Below the pieces are notes generated by a model. That model did not search any database. It worked only from the letters and a program-made list of their open reading frames with translations, and had not been told where the DNA came from. Source: an uncultured Rivibacter sp. (GTDB lineage Bacteria; Pseudomonadota; Gammaproteobacteria; Burkholderiales; Burkholderiaceae). From it: a stretch of 19,135 bases of DNA. The stretch covers positions 1 to 19,135 of the forward strand of contig CAMLNA010000085.1 of assembly GCA_946481025.1 (NCBI GenBank), given 5' to 3'. The position numbers and the translations under genes were made by a program. Below are positions 1 through 8,800 of the stretch, piece by piece (the first letter of the stretch is position 1; every line of letters starts with the position of its first letter).

Positions 1-1
1 C

Positions 2-52
2 GTGGCCGGGCTGCCGCGCTCCACCGCCGTGTCCTTGTTGCCGGAGGGCTGA
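2..52 (+). CDS. phnH: C-P lyase subunit PhnH, C-terminal end (partial)
   Basis: Only the last 16 codons and the stop are inside the window; the gene continues upstream. The tail reads VAGLPRSTAVSLLPEG, and the GLPR(T/S)T stretch is typical of PhnH C-termini. PhnH is a non-catalytic structural subunit of the carbon-phosphorus lyase core complex (PhnG-H-I-J) in the cytoplasm. The stop lies three bases before the phnI start, which fits the phnG-H-I-J gene order. The call depends more on position than on the short tail, since 16 residues alone could not identify the family. Confidence 0.75.
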   Translation: MAGLPRSTAVSLLPEG

Positions 53-55
53 CCC

Positions 56-1144
56 ATGTATGTGGCCGTCAAGGGAGGTGAAGCCGCCATCGCTGCATCG
101 TTGCGCCTGCTCGAAGAAGCGCGGCGCGGCGACTTGGCCGTGCGCGAACTCGAGGTGGCGCAGATCCGCGAGCAGCTGGGCCTGCTGGTCGACCGGGTGA
201 TGGCCGAGGGCTCGCTCTATGACCCCGAGCTCGCGGCGCTCGCGCTGAAGCAGGCGCGCGGCGACGCCATCGAGGCCACGTTCCTGCTGCGGGCCTACCG
301 CACCACGCTGCCGCGCCTGGGCTACAGCGAGCCGGTGGACACCGATCGCATGCAGGTGCAGCGGCGCGTGTCGGCCATCTTCAAGGACCTGCCGGGTGGC
401 CAGCTGCTGGGCGCCACCTTCGACTACACGCAGCGGCTGCTGGACTTCGGCCTGCTCGAAGGCGGCGGCGGCCTGCGCCAGGAGGAATCGCCGCAGCCCG
501 TGGAGCCGTCCGGCGTGCCGCCCGCAATGCAGCGCCTGATGGAGGAAGGGCTGGTCGAGCCGGCCGTGCCGGGCGAAGGCGACCCCGAGCCGGCGGACAT
601 CACGCGCGAGCCGCCGGCCTATCCGATGGACCGCGCCGCGCGCCTGCAGATGCTCGCGCGGGCCGATGAAGGCTGGGTGCTCGGGCTGGGCTATTCGTCG
701 CAGCGCGGCTATGCGAGCACGCACCCGTTTGCCGGCGAGATCCGCGCGGGCCGGGTGCCGCTGGAGCTGGTGCCCGACGAGCTGGGCTTTGCCATCGAAG
801 TGGGTGAGATCGAGCTCACCGAATGCCAGATGGTCAACCAGTTCGTGGGCAGCGCCGCCGCGCCGGCGCAGTTCACCCGCGGCTACGGCCTCGTGTTCGG
901 CGAAGGCGAGCGCAAGGCCATGGCGATGTCGCTGGTCGACCGGGTGCTGCGGGCCGGCGAGTTCGGCGAAGAGATGACGAGCCCAGCCCAGCAGCAGGAA
1001 TTCGCCCTGCCGCACGGCGACAACGTCGAGGCCTCCGGTTTCGTGCAGCACCTGAAGCTGCCGCACTACGTGACCTTCGAATCGGAGCTGCAGATGGTGC
1101 GCGCGCTGCGCCGCGCCGCGGGTTGCGGCGAGGAGGAGGCATGA
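56..1144 (+). CDS. phnI: C-P lyase core complex subunit PhnI
   Basis: The 362-residue product has the usual PhnI length (about 350-370). It begins MYVAVKGGEAAI, a typical PhnI N-terminus, and holds characteristic stretches such as GYSSQRGY near residue 215 and NVEASGFVQHLKLPHYVTF near residue 325. In the known pathway PhnI, with PhnG, PhnH and PhnL, displaces adenine from ATP with methylphosphonate or another alkylphosphonate. The product is ribose-1-phosphonate 5-triphosphate, and PhnI carries the nucleosidase activity. The ATG sits 3 bases after the phnH stop, and the TGA overlaps the phnJ ATG in an ATGA, so translation is probably coupled. No frameshift or truncation is visible. Confidence 0.95.
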   Translation: MYVAVKGGEAAIAASLRLLEEARRGDLAVRELEVAQIREQLGLLVDRVMAEGSLYDPELAALALKQARGDAIEATFLLRAYRTTLPRLGYSEPVDTDRMQVQRRVSAIFKDLPGGQLLGATFDYTQRLLDFGLLEGGGGLRQEESPQPVEPSGVPPAMQRLMEEGLVEPAVPGEGDPEPADITREPPAYPMDRAARLQMLARADEGWVLGLGYSSQRGYASTHPFAGEIRAGRVPLELVPDELGFAIEVGEIELTECQMVNQFVGSAAAPAQFTRGYGLVFGEGERKAMAMSLVDRVLRAGEFGEEMTSPAQQQEFALPHGDNVEASGFVQHLKLPHYVTFESELQMVRALRRAAGCGEEEA

Positions 1145-1980
1145 AGGCCGACGGCTACAACTTCGGGTACCTGGACGAGCGCACCAAGCGCATGATCCGC
1201 CGCGCGCTGCTGAAGGCGGTGGCGGTGCCGGGCAACCAGGTGCCCTTCGGTTCGCGCGAGATGCCGCTGGCCTACGGCTGGGGCACCGGCGGCATCCAGG
1301 TCACCGCGGCGGTGATCGGCCCGCAGGACGTGCTCAAGGTCATCGACCAGGGCTCGGACGACACCACCAACGCGGTCAACATCCGCCGCTTCTTCGCGCG
1401 CGCCACCGGCGTGGCCACCACCGAGCGCACACGCGAGGCCACCATCATCCAGACGCGCCACCGCATCCCCGAGGCGCCGCTGTCCGAGACGCAGGTGCTG
1501 GTGTACCAGGTGCCGCAACCCGAGCCGCTTTACAAGCTGGAGCCGCGGCGCGCCGAGGCTGCCCGCCTGCATGCCTACCAGGAATACGGCCTCATGAACG
1601 TGAAGCTCTACGAAGACCTGGCGCGCTGGGGGCGCATCGACAGCACCTACGACCACCCGGTGCTCGTGAACGGCCGCTACGTGATGGCCCCTTCGCCCAT
1701 CCCGAGCTTCGACAACCCGAAGATGCATCGCATGCCCGCCCTGCAGCTCTTTGGCGCAGGGCGGGAGAAGCGGCTGTATGCGGTGCCGCCGTACACGGAC
1801 GTGAAAAGCCTGGACTTCGACGACCACCCGTTCCGCGTGGAGCCGCAGGGTCACGCCTGCGCGCTGTGCGGCAGCACCGACACCTGGCTCGACGAGGTGA
1901 TGCGGGACGGCGGGGCGCGGCTGTGGACCTGTTCCGACACCGACTTCTGCCGCGAGCGGCGCGAGGAGCGCGGGCTGTGA
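1141..1980 (+). CDS. phnJ: Alpha-D-ribose 1-methylphosphonate 5-phosphate C-P lyase PhnJ
   Basis: This 279-residue radical-SAM-type enzyme breaks the carbon-phosphorus bond of ribose 1-alkylphosphonate 5-phosphate, releasing the alkane and a cyclic ribose phosphate. The N-terminus (GYNFGYLDERTKRMIRRA) and the stretches PFGSREMP and PALQLFGAGREKR are diagnostic. The four C-terminal cysteines are at residues 240, 243, 264 and 270. They correspond to E. coli Cys241, 244, 266 and 272; three bind the 4Fe-4S cluster and the last is the proposed thiyl-radical residue. Gly31 in PGNQVPFG matches the glycyl-radical Gly32 of E. coli. The second gap is 20 residues here against 21 in E. coli as I recall it. 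The ATG overlaps the phnI stop and the stop overlaps the next gene's GTG. Confidence 0.97.
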   Translation: MKADGYNFGYLDERTKRMIRRALLKAVAVPGNQVPFGSREMPLAYGWGTGGIQVTAAVIGPQDVLKVIDQGSDDTTNAVNIRRFFARATGVATTERTREATIIQTRHRIPEAPLSETQVLVYQVPQPEPLYKLEPRRAEAARLHAYQEYGLMNVKLYEDLARWGRIDSTYDHPVLVNGRYVMAPSPIPSFDNPKMHRMPALQLFGAGREKRLYAVPPYTDVKSLDFDDHPFRVEPQGHACALCGSTDTWLDEVMRDGGARLWTCSDTDFCRERREERGL

Positions 1981-2438
1981 GCGTCTCGATTCGCCTGGCC
2001 ACGCGCGACGACGTGCCGGCCGTGCTGGGCCTGTATGCCGCCTGCGGCATCGATCCACCCGCCGGCGCGCAGCAGGTGGCGGCCGCCTCCTTGCACTGGG
2101 ACCGGCTGGCGGCAGCCGGGGCACGCGTGTTCCTGGCTGAGCACGAGGGGCGGGCGCTGGGCACCCTCACGCTGTACGTCCTGCCGCTGCTGGCACACGG
2201 GCGGGCGCCCGAGGCGCTGGTCGAGGACGTGGCGGTGGACGCCGCGGCGCAGGGGCAAGGCGTGGGCCGCGCGCTGATGCATCACGCCATGGGCATCGCA
2301 CGCGGACACGGCTGCTACAAGCTCGCGCTCAGCTCCAGCCTCCGGCGCGAGGCGGCCCACGCCTTCTACGACAGCCTGGGCTTCGAGCGCCACGGCATCA
2401 GCTTCGTCGTCCCTCTTCAGCAGGAGCCGTCGCAATGA
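1977..2438 (+). CDS. GNAT-family N-acetyltransferase inside the phn operon
   Basis: The 153-residue product is a single GNAT domain. It opens with SIRLATRDDVPAVLGLY (beta1-alpha1), has the core strand LVEDVAVD near residues 81-88, and carries the acetyl-CoA pyrophosphate-binding loop QGQGVG at residues 92-97. It ends with AHAFYDSLGFERHG, the usual GNAT C-terminal motif. The start is a GTG overlapping the phnJ stop as GTGA, and its own TGA overlaps the phnK ATG, so it is embedded in the operon with coupling on both sides. By analogy with PhnO of E. coli it may N-acetylate aminoalkylphosphonates before C-P lyase acts, or detoxify them. Substrate cannot be read from the sequence, and equivalence to PhnO is inference from context. 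Confidence 0.85.
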   Translation: MSVSIRLATRDDVPAVLGLYAACGIDPPAGAQQVAAASLHWDRLAAAGARVFLAEHEGRALGTLTLYVLPLLAHGRAPEALVEDVAVDAAAQGQGVGRALMHHAMGIARGHGCYKLALSSSLRREAAHAFYDSLGFERHGISFVVPLQQEPSQ

Positions 2439-3220
2439 CCGAAGAACTGCTGCGCGTCGACGGGCTCGGCCACCGTTTTGCGTCGAGTGCCGCGGCACGC
2501 TGGGCCGTGCAGGAGGCCAGCCTCGTGCTGCATGCGGGCGAAGTGCTCGCCATCGTCGGCGAGTCCGGCTCGGGCAAGAGCACGTTGCTCAACTGCATCG
2601 CCGGCCGGCTGGCACCCGCGCAAGGCCAGGTGCGCTACCGCACGGCCGACCAGCGTTGGGTCGACGTGCATGCGCTGCCCGAGCGCGAGCGCCGCCAGCT
2701 GGCGCGCACCGAATGGGGCTTCGTCGAACAGCATGCCGCCGACGGCCTGCGCATGAACGTGAGCGCAGGCGCCAACGTCGGCGAGCGGCTCATGGCCCTG
2801 GGCCAGCGCCACTACGGCAGCCTGCGCAACACCGCCTGCGAATGGATGCAGCGTGTCGAACTCGACGTGGCCCGCGTGGACGACAGCCCGCGCGCGTTTT
2901 CGGGCGGCATGCGCCAGCGCCTGCAGATCGCCCGCAACCTCGTCACCCGGCCGCGGCTGGTGCTGATGGACGAGCCCACCTCGGGGCTCGACGTGTCGGT
3001 GCAGGCCCGGCTGCTCGACCTGATCCGCCTGCTGGTCGCGCGGCTGCATCTTTCGGCCCTGGTGGTGACGCACGACCTCGGCGTCGCGCGCCTGCTGGCG
3101 CATCGCACGCTGGTCATGCAGGGCGGTCGCATCGTCGAGCAGGGGCTGACCGACCGGGTGCTGGACGATCCGCAGCATCCCTACACGCAACTCCTGGTGG
3201 CTTCGGTGGTGGCGCCATGA
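2435..3220 (+). CDS. phnK: C-P lyase ABC-type ATPase PhnK
   Basis: This is a 261-residue ABC ATPase with Walker A GESGSGKST at residues 42-50, signature SGGMRQ at 156-161, Walker B LVLMDE at 175-180, a D-loop SGLD, and the switch histidine in VVTHDLG. The C-terminus (GLTDRVLDDPQHPYTQLLV) resembles oligopeptide-transporter ATPases, as PhnK does. There is no permease beside it. PhnK is known to dock on PhnJ of the core complex and, with PhnL, to couple ATP turnover to the C-P lyase reaction, not to transport. The ATG overlaps the preceding stop and the TGA overlaps the phnL ATG. The assignment over a generic transporter ATPase rests on the phnJ-(GNAT)-phnK-phnL-phnM order. Confidence 0.94.
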   Translation: MTEELLRVDGLGHRFASSAAARWAVQEASLVLHAGEVLAIVGESGSGKSTLLNCIAGRLAPAQGQVRYRTADQRWVDVHALPERERRQLARTEWGFVEQHAADGLRMNVSAGANVGERLMALGQRHYGSLRNTACEWMQRVELDVARVDDSPRAFSGGMRQRLQIARNLVTRPRLVLMDEPTSGLDVSVQARLLDLIRLLVARLHLSALVVTHDLGVARLLAHRTLVMQGGRIVEQGLTDRVLDDPQHPYTQLLVASVVAP

Positions 3221-3978
3221 CCGGCACGACGCAAGGCGCGCCGGTCCTCGAAGTCCGCAACCTCCACAAGACCTTCACGCTGCACCTGCGTGGCGGTCTC
3301 GAGCTGCCGGTGCTGAAAAACGTGTCACTCGATGTGAACGCCGGCGAATGCGTGGCCCTGACGGGGCCTTCGGGGCAGGGAAAATCCACGCTCATGAAAT
3401 GCCTGCACGGCAGCTATGGCGTTGGCGGCGGCGAGGTGCTGCTGCGCCGCGCCGACGGCTCGACCCTCGACCTTGCCCGGGCCGCGCCTCAGCAGGTGCT
3501 GCAGTTGCGCCGCCGCGAGCTGGCCTATGTGAGCCAGTTCCTGCGCGCAGTGCCGCGGGTGCCGGCCCTCGACGTGGTGGCCGAGCGCGTGCTCGAAGCC
3601 GACGAGGTGGCGGCGCACCGGCGCAGCGAGGCCCGGCACGCCGAAGCGCTGGCTGCCGCGCGTGAACAGGTTCGCGAATTGTTCCGGCGCCTGAACCTAC
3701 CCCCCGGTTTGTGGGAGCTCCCCCCAGCCACGTTCTCCGGCGGCGAGCAGCAACGTGTCAATATCGCGCGAGGCTTCATCCAGGGCGCCACGCTGCTGTT
3801 GCTGGACGAACCCACCGCCTCGCTGGATGCGACCAACCGCCGCGTCGTCATCGATCTCATCGAAGAGGCCAAGGCCCGGGGGACCGCGGTGGTGGGCATC
3901 TTCCACGACGAAGAAGTGCGCGAGGCGGTGGCCACGCGTTGCGTGAGCGTGGCCGCCGGCACCAACCAAGGACAGTGA
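3217..3978 (+). CDS. phnL: C-P lyase ABC-type ATPase PhnL
   Basis: The 253-residue ATPase has Walker A GPSGQGKST at residues 50-58, signature FSGGEQQRVN with SGG at 174-176, and Walker B LLLLDE at 193-198, followed by PTASLD. The N-terminal half (LEVRNLHKTFTLHLRGG) and the long helical insert before the signature (VLEADEVAAHRRSEARHAEA) are typical of PhnL. PhnL is required for conversion of ATP and phosphonate into the ribose triphosphate intermediate and stacks with PhnK on the core complex. The start codon overlaps the phnK stop, and the stop shares one base with the phnM ATG (TGATG). The chosen ATG gives a family-typical N-terminus. Confidence 0.94.
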   Translation: MTGTTQGAPVLEVRNLHKTFTLHLRGGLELPVLKNVSLDVNAGECVALTGPSGQGKSTLMKCLHGSYGVGGGEVLLRRADGSTLDLARAAPQQVLQLRRRELAYVSQFLRAVPRVPALDVVAERVLEADEVAAHRRSEARHAEALAAAREQVRELFRRLNLPPGLWELPPATFSGGEQQRVNIARGFIQGATLLLLDEPTASLDATNRRVVIDLIEEAKARGTAVVGIFHDEEVREAVATRCVSVAAGTNQGQ

Positions 3979-5129
3979 TGACGACGACGAACCGCGAGAC
4001 CATCCTCGACAACGCCCGGCTGGTGCTGGCCCACGAGGTGGTGCACGGCCACCTGGTGCTGCGCGACGGCCGCATCGCCGAAGTCGGCCATGGCCGCGCC
4101 GCGGTGCCGGGGGCCCACGACCTGCACGGTGACCTGCTGCTGCCCGGCCTGGTGGAGGTGCACACCGACAACCTCGAGCGCCACGTGATGCCCCGGCCCA
4201 AGGTGTTCTTCCCCATGCAGGGCGCGGTGCAGGCGCACGACGCCGAGATCGCCGCGGCTGGCATCACCACGGTGTTCGACTCCATCGGGGTGGGCGACCC
4301 CTACGGTGAAGGCTTTCGCGCGCGTGACCAGAGCGCCCTGCTCGAGGTGCTCGACCGGCTCGAGGCGGCCGGCGCGCTGCGCAGCGAGCACTACGTGCAC
4401 GTACGTTGCGAGCTGCCGGCACCCAACGCACGCGAGCTGTTCGAACCGTTCGCGCGGCACCGGCGCCTCAAGCTCATCTCGCTGATGGACCACACCCCCG
4501 GCCAGCGCCAGTGGAGCGACATCGAGCATGCGCGCATCTACTACACCGGCAAGAAGGGTTGGAGCGACGCGAAGTTCGACGAGGAGGTGCGCATCGCGCC
4601 GCAGCGCCAGCAGCAGTACGCCCAGCCGAACCGCGTGTGGTTCACCGAGTTCGCGCACCGGCATGGCGTGGCGCTGGCCACCCACGACGACACGACGATC
4701 GACCATGTGGACGAGGCGCGGGCGCTGGGCGCCGGCATGAGCGAGTTCCCCACCACCCTGGCGGCGGCGCGCCATGCGCATGCGCATGGGCTGGCCACGG
4801 TGGCCGGCGCGCCGAACGTGGTGCGCGGCGGCTCGCATTCGGGCAATGTCTCCGCGCTCGACCTCGCGCGCGAGGGCGTGCTCGACGCGTTGTCCTCCGA
4901 CTACGTGCCGGTGAGCCTGCTGCAGGCAGCCTGGAAGCTGCAGCAGGAGGCGGGCTTCTCGATCAGCGAGGCGGTCAACGTGGTGAGCCGTGCCCCGGCA
5001 CGCGCCTGCGGCCTCGACGACCGCGGCGAGATTGCCATCGGGCGGCGCGCCGACCTCTTGCGCGCCAGCGAGATCGGCGGCCTGCCGGTGGTGCGCGAGG
5101 TGTACTGTGCCGGCCGCCGCACCGTCTGA
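3978..5129 (+). CDS. phnM: Alpha-D-ribose 1-methylphosphonate 5-triphosphate diphosphatase PhnM
   Basis: This is a 383-residue amidohydrolase-superfamily enzyme that removes pyrophosphate from ribose 1-alkylphosphonate 5-triphosphate, making the PhnJ substrate. A short beta-sandwich (residues 8-55) leads into the LLLPGLVEVHTDNLERH motif, with metal-site residues His62 and Asp64. Further conserved parts are FDSIGVGDPYGEGFR, LISLMDHTPGQRQ, ALATHDDTT, SEFPTTL, GAPNVVRGGSHSGNVSA and LSSDYVP, all typical of PhnM. Family length is about 380. The ATG shares its first base with the last base of the phnL stop. The gene is intact to its C-terminal beta strand (VVREVYCAGRRTV). Confidence 0.96.
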   Translation: MTTTNRETILDNARLVLAHEVVHGHLVLRDGRIAEVGHGRAAVPGAHDLHGDLLLPGLVEVHTDNLERHVMPRPKVFFPMQGAVQAHDAEIAAAGITTVFDSIGVGDPYGEGFRARDQSALLEVLDRLEAAGALRSEHYVHVRCELPAPNARELFEPFARHRRLKLISLMDHTPGQRQWSDIEHARIYYTGKKGWSDAKFDEEVRIAPQRQQQYAQPNRVWFTEFAHRHGVALATHDDTTIDHVDEARALGAGMSEFPTTLAAARHAHAHGLATVAGAPNVVRGGSHSGNVSALDLAREGVLDALSSDYVPVSLLQAAWKLQQEAGFSISEAVNVVSRAPARACGLDDRGEIAIGRRADLLRASEIGGLPVVREVYCAGRRTV

Positions 5130-5136
5130 GGCCCGC

Positions 5137-5772
5137 ATGCAGCCCTGGCAGGACCGCAGCCACGACCTGACCGACGAAGCGGCGCTGCGCCGCATCTACA
5201 GCGAGCTGCCCGGCGACACCTCGCTGGCCAAGGTGGCCGACCACGTCCATGCGCTGTACCGGCCGTTCATCGAGGCCTCGCCGTTTGCCGTGCTGGCGAC
5301 GCTGGGTCCGCATGGCCTGGACACCTCGCCGCGCGGCGATGCGCCGGGCTTCGTCGAGGTCGCCGACGACAAGACGCTGCTGCTGCCGGACCGGCGCGGC
5401 AACAACCGCATCGACAGCCTGCGCAACGTCGCGCAGGACCCGCGCGTCGCGCTGCTGTTCCTGATCCCCGGCTGCAACGAGGCCCTGCGGGTGAACGGCG
5501 AGGCCCGCATCTCTGCGGCCCCCGCCTTGCTGGAGAGGTTTGCCGTGGACGGCAAGCCGCCGCGCTCGGTGCTGGTGGTGAGCGTGCGCAGCATCTTCTT
5601 CCAGTGCGGCCGCGCAGTGATGCGTTCGAAGCTGTGGGACGCGGCACGGCATGTCGACCGCAAGGCGCTGCCCAGCATCGGCTGCGTGCTCGAGACCCTG
5701 AGCGAGTCGCGCATCGACGGCGACGCCTACGACGCCGCATTGCCGCAGCGGCAGCGCAGCACGCTCTATTGA
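5137..5772 (+). CDS. Pyridoxamine 5'-phosphate oxidase-like FMN-binding flavoprotein
   Basis: The 211-residue product has a split-barrel FMN-binding fold like the pyridoxamine-phosphate-oxidase superfamily. The stretches are FIEASPFAVLATLGPHGLDTSPRGDAPGF (approximate residues 46-75), TLLLPDRRGNNRIDSLRN and VALLFLIPGCNEALRVNGEARI. This pattern matches the MSMEG_1061-like subgroup of PPOX flavoproteins of unknown substrate rather than PdxH itself. The Cys-containing stretch IFFQCGRAVMRSKLW follows the barrel. The ATG is 7 bases after the phnM stop, so it is very probably the last gene of the phosphonate operon. No such protein is an established part of the C-P lyase pathway, and its role there is unknown. 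It ends at the convergent junction with the oxidoreductase gene. Confidence 0.85.
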   Translation: MQPWQDRSHDLTDEAALRRIYSELPGDTSLAKVADHVHALYRPFIEASPFAVLATLGPHGLDTSPRGDAPGFVEVADDKTLLLPDRRGNNRIDSLRNVAQDPRVALLFLIPGCNEALRVNGEARISAAPALLERFAVDGKPPRSVLVVSVRSIFFQCGRAVMRSKLWDAARHVDRKALPSIGCVLETLSESRIDGDAYDAALPQRQRSTLY

Positions 5773-5777
5773 GTGCC

Positions 5778-5810
5778 GAGCCGGGCCCCGCCCCGGGCCC
5801 GCCCGGGCTC
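5778..5810. terminator. GC-rich hairpin at a convergent gene junction
   Basis: The 36-base gap between the flavoprotein stop (5772) and the oxidoreductase stop (5809) is almost entirely an imperfect inverted repeat. GAGCCGGGC at 5778-5786 pairs with GCCCGGGCTC at 5801-5810, with one bulged C, and the loop between them is itself GC-rich. Its position and symmetry fit a bidirectional transcription terminator. There is no T-run on either side, so it is not a textbook intrinsic terminator. Confidence 0.45.
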
Positions 5811-8800
5811 AGGCGGCCTGCTGTGCCGCGCCGCGACCTTCGCGCCACTGCTTCAGGAGCTGCGCCCACTTCGGCCGCACCGCGGCCAGGTGGCGCTCCT
5901 TCACATGGCCGTAGCCGCGGATTTCTTCCGGCAGGCGCGCGATCTCGACGGCTTGCGAGAGGTTGTCGGCCTTCAGCGCCTGGAGCAGCTCTTCGACCGT
6001 GCTGCGGTACTCGCCGATGAGCGCGCGTTCCATCCTGCGCTCCTCGGTGTAGCCGAAGACGTCGAAGGCGGTGCCGCGCAGGCCGCGCATGCGGGCCAGC
6101 AGCCGGAACGCGGTGTGCATCCAGGGGCCGAAGCGCTGCTTGACCAGCTCGCCCTTCGCGTTGCGCCTGGCCAGCAGCGGCGGGGCCAGGTGGTAGGCCA
6201 CCTTGTAGTCGCCTTCGAACTGCTGGGCCACCTTGTCGAGGAAGCCGGTGTCGGTGTGCAGCCGGGCCACCTCGTACTCGTCCTTGTAGGCCATCAGCTT
6301 GAACAGGTAGCGGGCCACCGCTTCGGTGAGGCGGGTCGAGCCCAGCGGCGCCTCGGCATCGCGCACCTTCTGCACGAAGGCGGCGTAGTCCTGGGCATAG
6401 ACAGCGTTCTGGTAGCCGGTGAGGAACTCCACCCGCTTGCCGACCACTTCGTCGAGGCCGGGCTTGCGGGCGAACTGGATCACCTGCGCGGTGGTGCACA
6501 GCGCCTGCACCGCGGCCAGGTCGTGGGCCGCGCGGCGGCCCCATTCGAAGGCTGCCTTGTTGTTGTCGACCTGCACGCCGTTGAGCTCCATCGCACGCAG
6601 CAGCGAGCTCTTCTGCAGCGGGATCCAGCCCTTCTGCCATGCATAGCCCAGCATCAGCGGGTTGGTGTAGAGCGAGTCGCCCAGCAGCTGCACCGCGAGC
6701 TGCTCGGCGTCGAAGCGGGCCAGGCCGCCGGCGCCGGTGGCCTGCTCGATGGCGGCCTCGCAGTTGCCTTCGGGGAACTGCCAGTTCGGGTTGTTGACGA
6801 AGCTGGCGGTCGGCGTGCCATGGGTGTTGAGCGCCACATGGGTGCGGCCCTCGCGCATCACCGCGAGCGACTCCTTCTTCGCCGCCACCAGCGGGTCGCA
6901 GGCGATCACGAGGTCGGCCTCGGCGGTGCCCACCTTCGTGCAGTGGATGGCTTCGGGTGTGTCGGCGATCTGGATGTGGCTCCAGGTGGCGCCGCCTTTC
7001 TGCGCCAGGCCCGCCGCGTCCTGCGTGACGATGCCCTTGCCTTCGATGTGTGCCGCCATGCCCAGCAGCTGGCCGATGGTGATGATGCCGGTGCCGCCCA
7101 CGCCCGCCACGAGGATGCCCCAGGCGCGCGGCGCGGCCGGCACCTGCGGCTCGGCGATCGGCGGCAGGTCGAAGGGGCTCCTGGCCTTGTCCTTCTTCGG
7201 CTTCTTGAGCTGCCCGCCTTCGACGGTGACGAAGCTCGGGCAGAAGCCGTTGACGCAGGAATAGTCCTTGTTGCAGGTGTTCTGGTTGATGCGGCGCTTG
7301 CGGCCGAATTCGGTTTCCACCGGCTCGACCGACAGGCAGTTGCTCTTCACCGAGCAGTCGCCGCAGCCCTCGCACATCAGCTCGTTGATCACCACCCGCT
7401 TCTCGGCCTCGGCCATGGTGCCGCGCTTGCGGCGGCGGCGCTTCTCGGTGGCGCAGGTCTGGTCGTAGATGAGGATGGTCACGCCCTCGATCTCGCGCAG
7501 CTGGCGCTGCACCTCGTCGAGCTGGTCGCGGTGGTGGATGGTCACGCCCGGCGCCAGGTTGAGCGGCGCGTTGTACTTGGCCGGCTCGTCGGTGACGATG
7601 ACGATCTTCTTGGCGCCCTCGGCCTCGAGCTCGCGCGTCATCTGCGGCACGGTCATCGTGCCGTCCACCGGCTGGCCGCCGGTCATGGCGACCGCGTCGT
7701 TGTAGAGGATCTTGTAGGTGATGTTGACCTTGGCCGCGATGCTCTGGCGCACCGCCAGCAGGCCGGAGTGGTAGTAGGTGCCGTCGCCCAGGTTCGCGAA
7801 GATGTGCTTTTCCTTCGTGAACGGCGACTGGCCCACCCAGGGCACGCCTTCGCCGCCCATCTGGGTGAAGGTGCTGGTGGAGCGGTCCATCCAGGTGACC
7901 ATGTAGTGGCAGCCGATGCCGGCCACCGCACGCGAGCCTTCCGGCACCTTGGTGCTGGTGTTGTGCGGGCAGCCGGAGCAGAACCACGGCGTGCGCTCGC
8001 CGATGCTGCCGGCATCCAGCGTCGCGAGGCTGCGCTCCTTGGCGTCGATGACCGCCAGCCGTGCCTCGATGCGCGAACGCACGTCGCCGTCCACGCCCAG
8101 CTTGATGAGCCGCTTGCCGATGGCGCGCGCGATGATGGCGGGCGTCAGGTCGGCCTTGGCGCGCAGCAGCCAGTTCTCGCTCGGGTTGGGCATCGACCAT
8201 TCGCCGCCGGTCTGGTCGCCTTCGGGTTCGTCGAACTTGCCCAGCACGTTGGGCCGCACGTCCGGGCGCCAGTTGTAGAGCTCTTCCTTCAGCTGGTATT
8301 CGATGACCTGGCGCTTTTCCTCGATGACGAGGATCTCCTGCAGCCCGGTGGCGAAATCCCGGGTGATGGTGGCCTCGAGCGGCCACACCACGCCCACCTT
8401 GTGCAGGCGGATGCCGATGCGGCGGCAGGTGTCCTCGTCCAGCCCCAGGTCGAACAGCGCCTGGCGCGTGTCGTTGTAGCTCTTGCCGCTCGCGATGAGC
8501 CCGAGGCGTGCGTTCGGCGAGTCGATGACCGTGTGGTTGAGCCGATTGGCGCGCACGTAGGCGAGCGCGGCGTACCACTTGTGGTCCATGAGCCGCGCTT
8601 CCTGCTCCAGCGGCGGGTCGGGCCAGCGGATGTGCAGGCCGCCCGGCGGCATGATGAAGTCCTCCGGCAGCACGATGTTCACGCGGTCGGGGTCGACGCT
8701 CACGGTGGTGGACGACTCGACGATCTCCTGGATCGTCTTCATGCCGGCCCATACGCCCGAGAAGCGGCTCATCGCGAAGGCGTGCAGGCCGAGGTCGAGG

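Noticed and set aside
2435..3978. Interpretation of the two ABC ATPases as part of a peptide or phosphonate transporter
   Set aside because: No permease or binding-protein gene is adjacent, and the order phnI-phnJ-...-phnM identifies them as PhnK and PhnL of C-P lyase.
4397..4413. CACGTACGT palindromic stretch, similar to CACGTACGTG near 15536
   Set aside because: Both lie inside well-supported coding sequence and encode ordinary residues; two copies of a short palindrome in a GC-rich window are not significant.
3525..5195. Long minus-strand open frame opposite phnL and phnM
   Set aside because: Both plus-strand genes are clearly recognised; this frame has no recognisable domain and spans the junction of two real genes.
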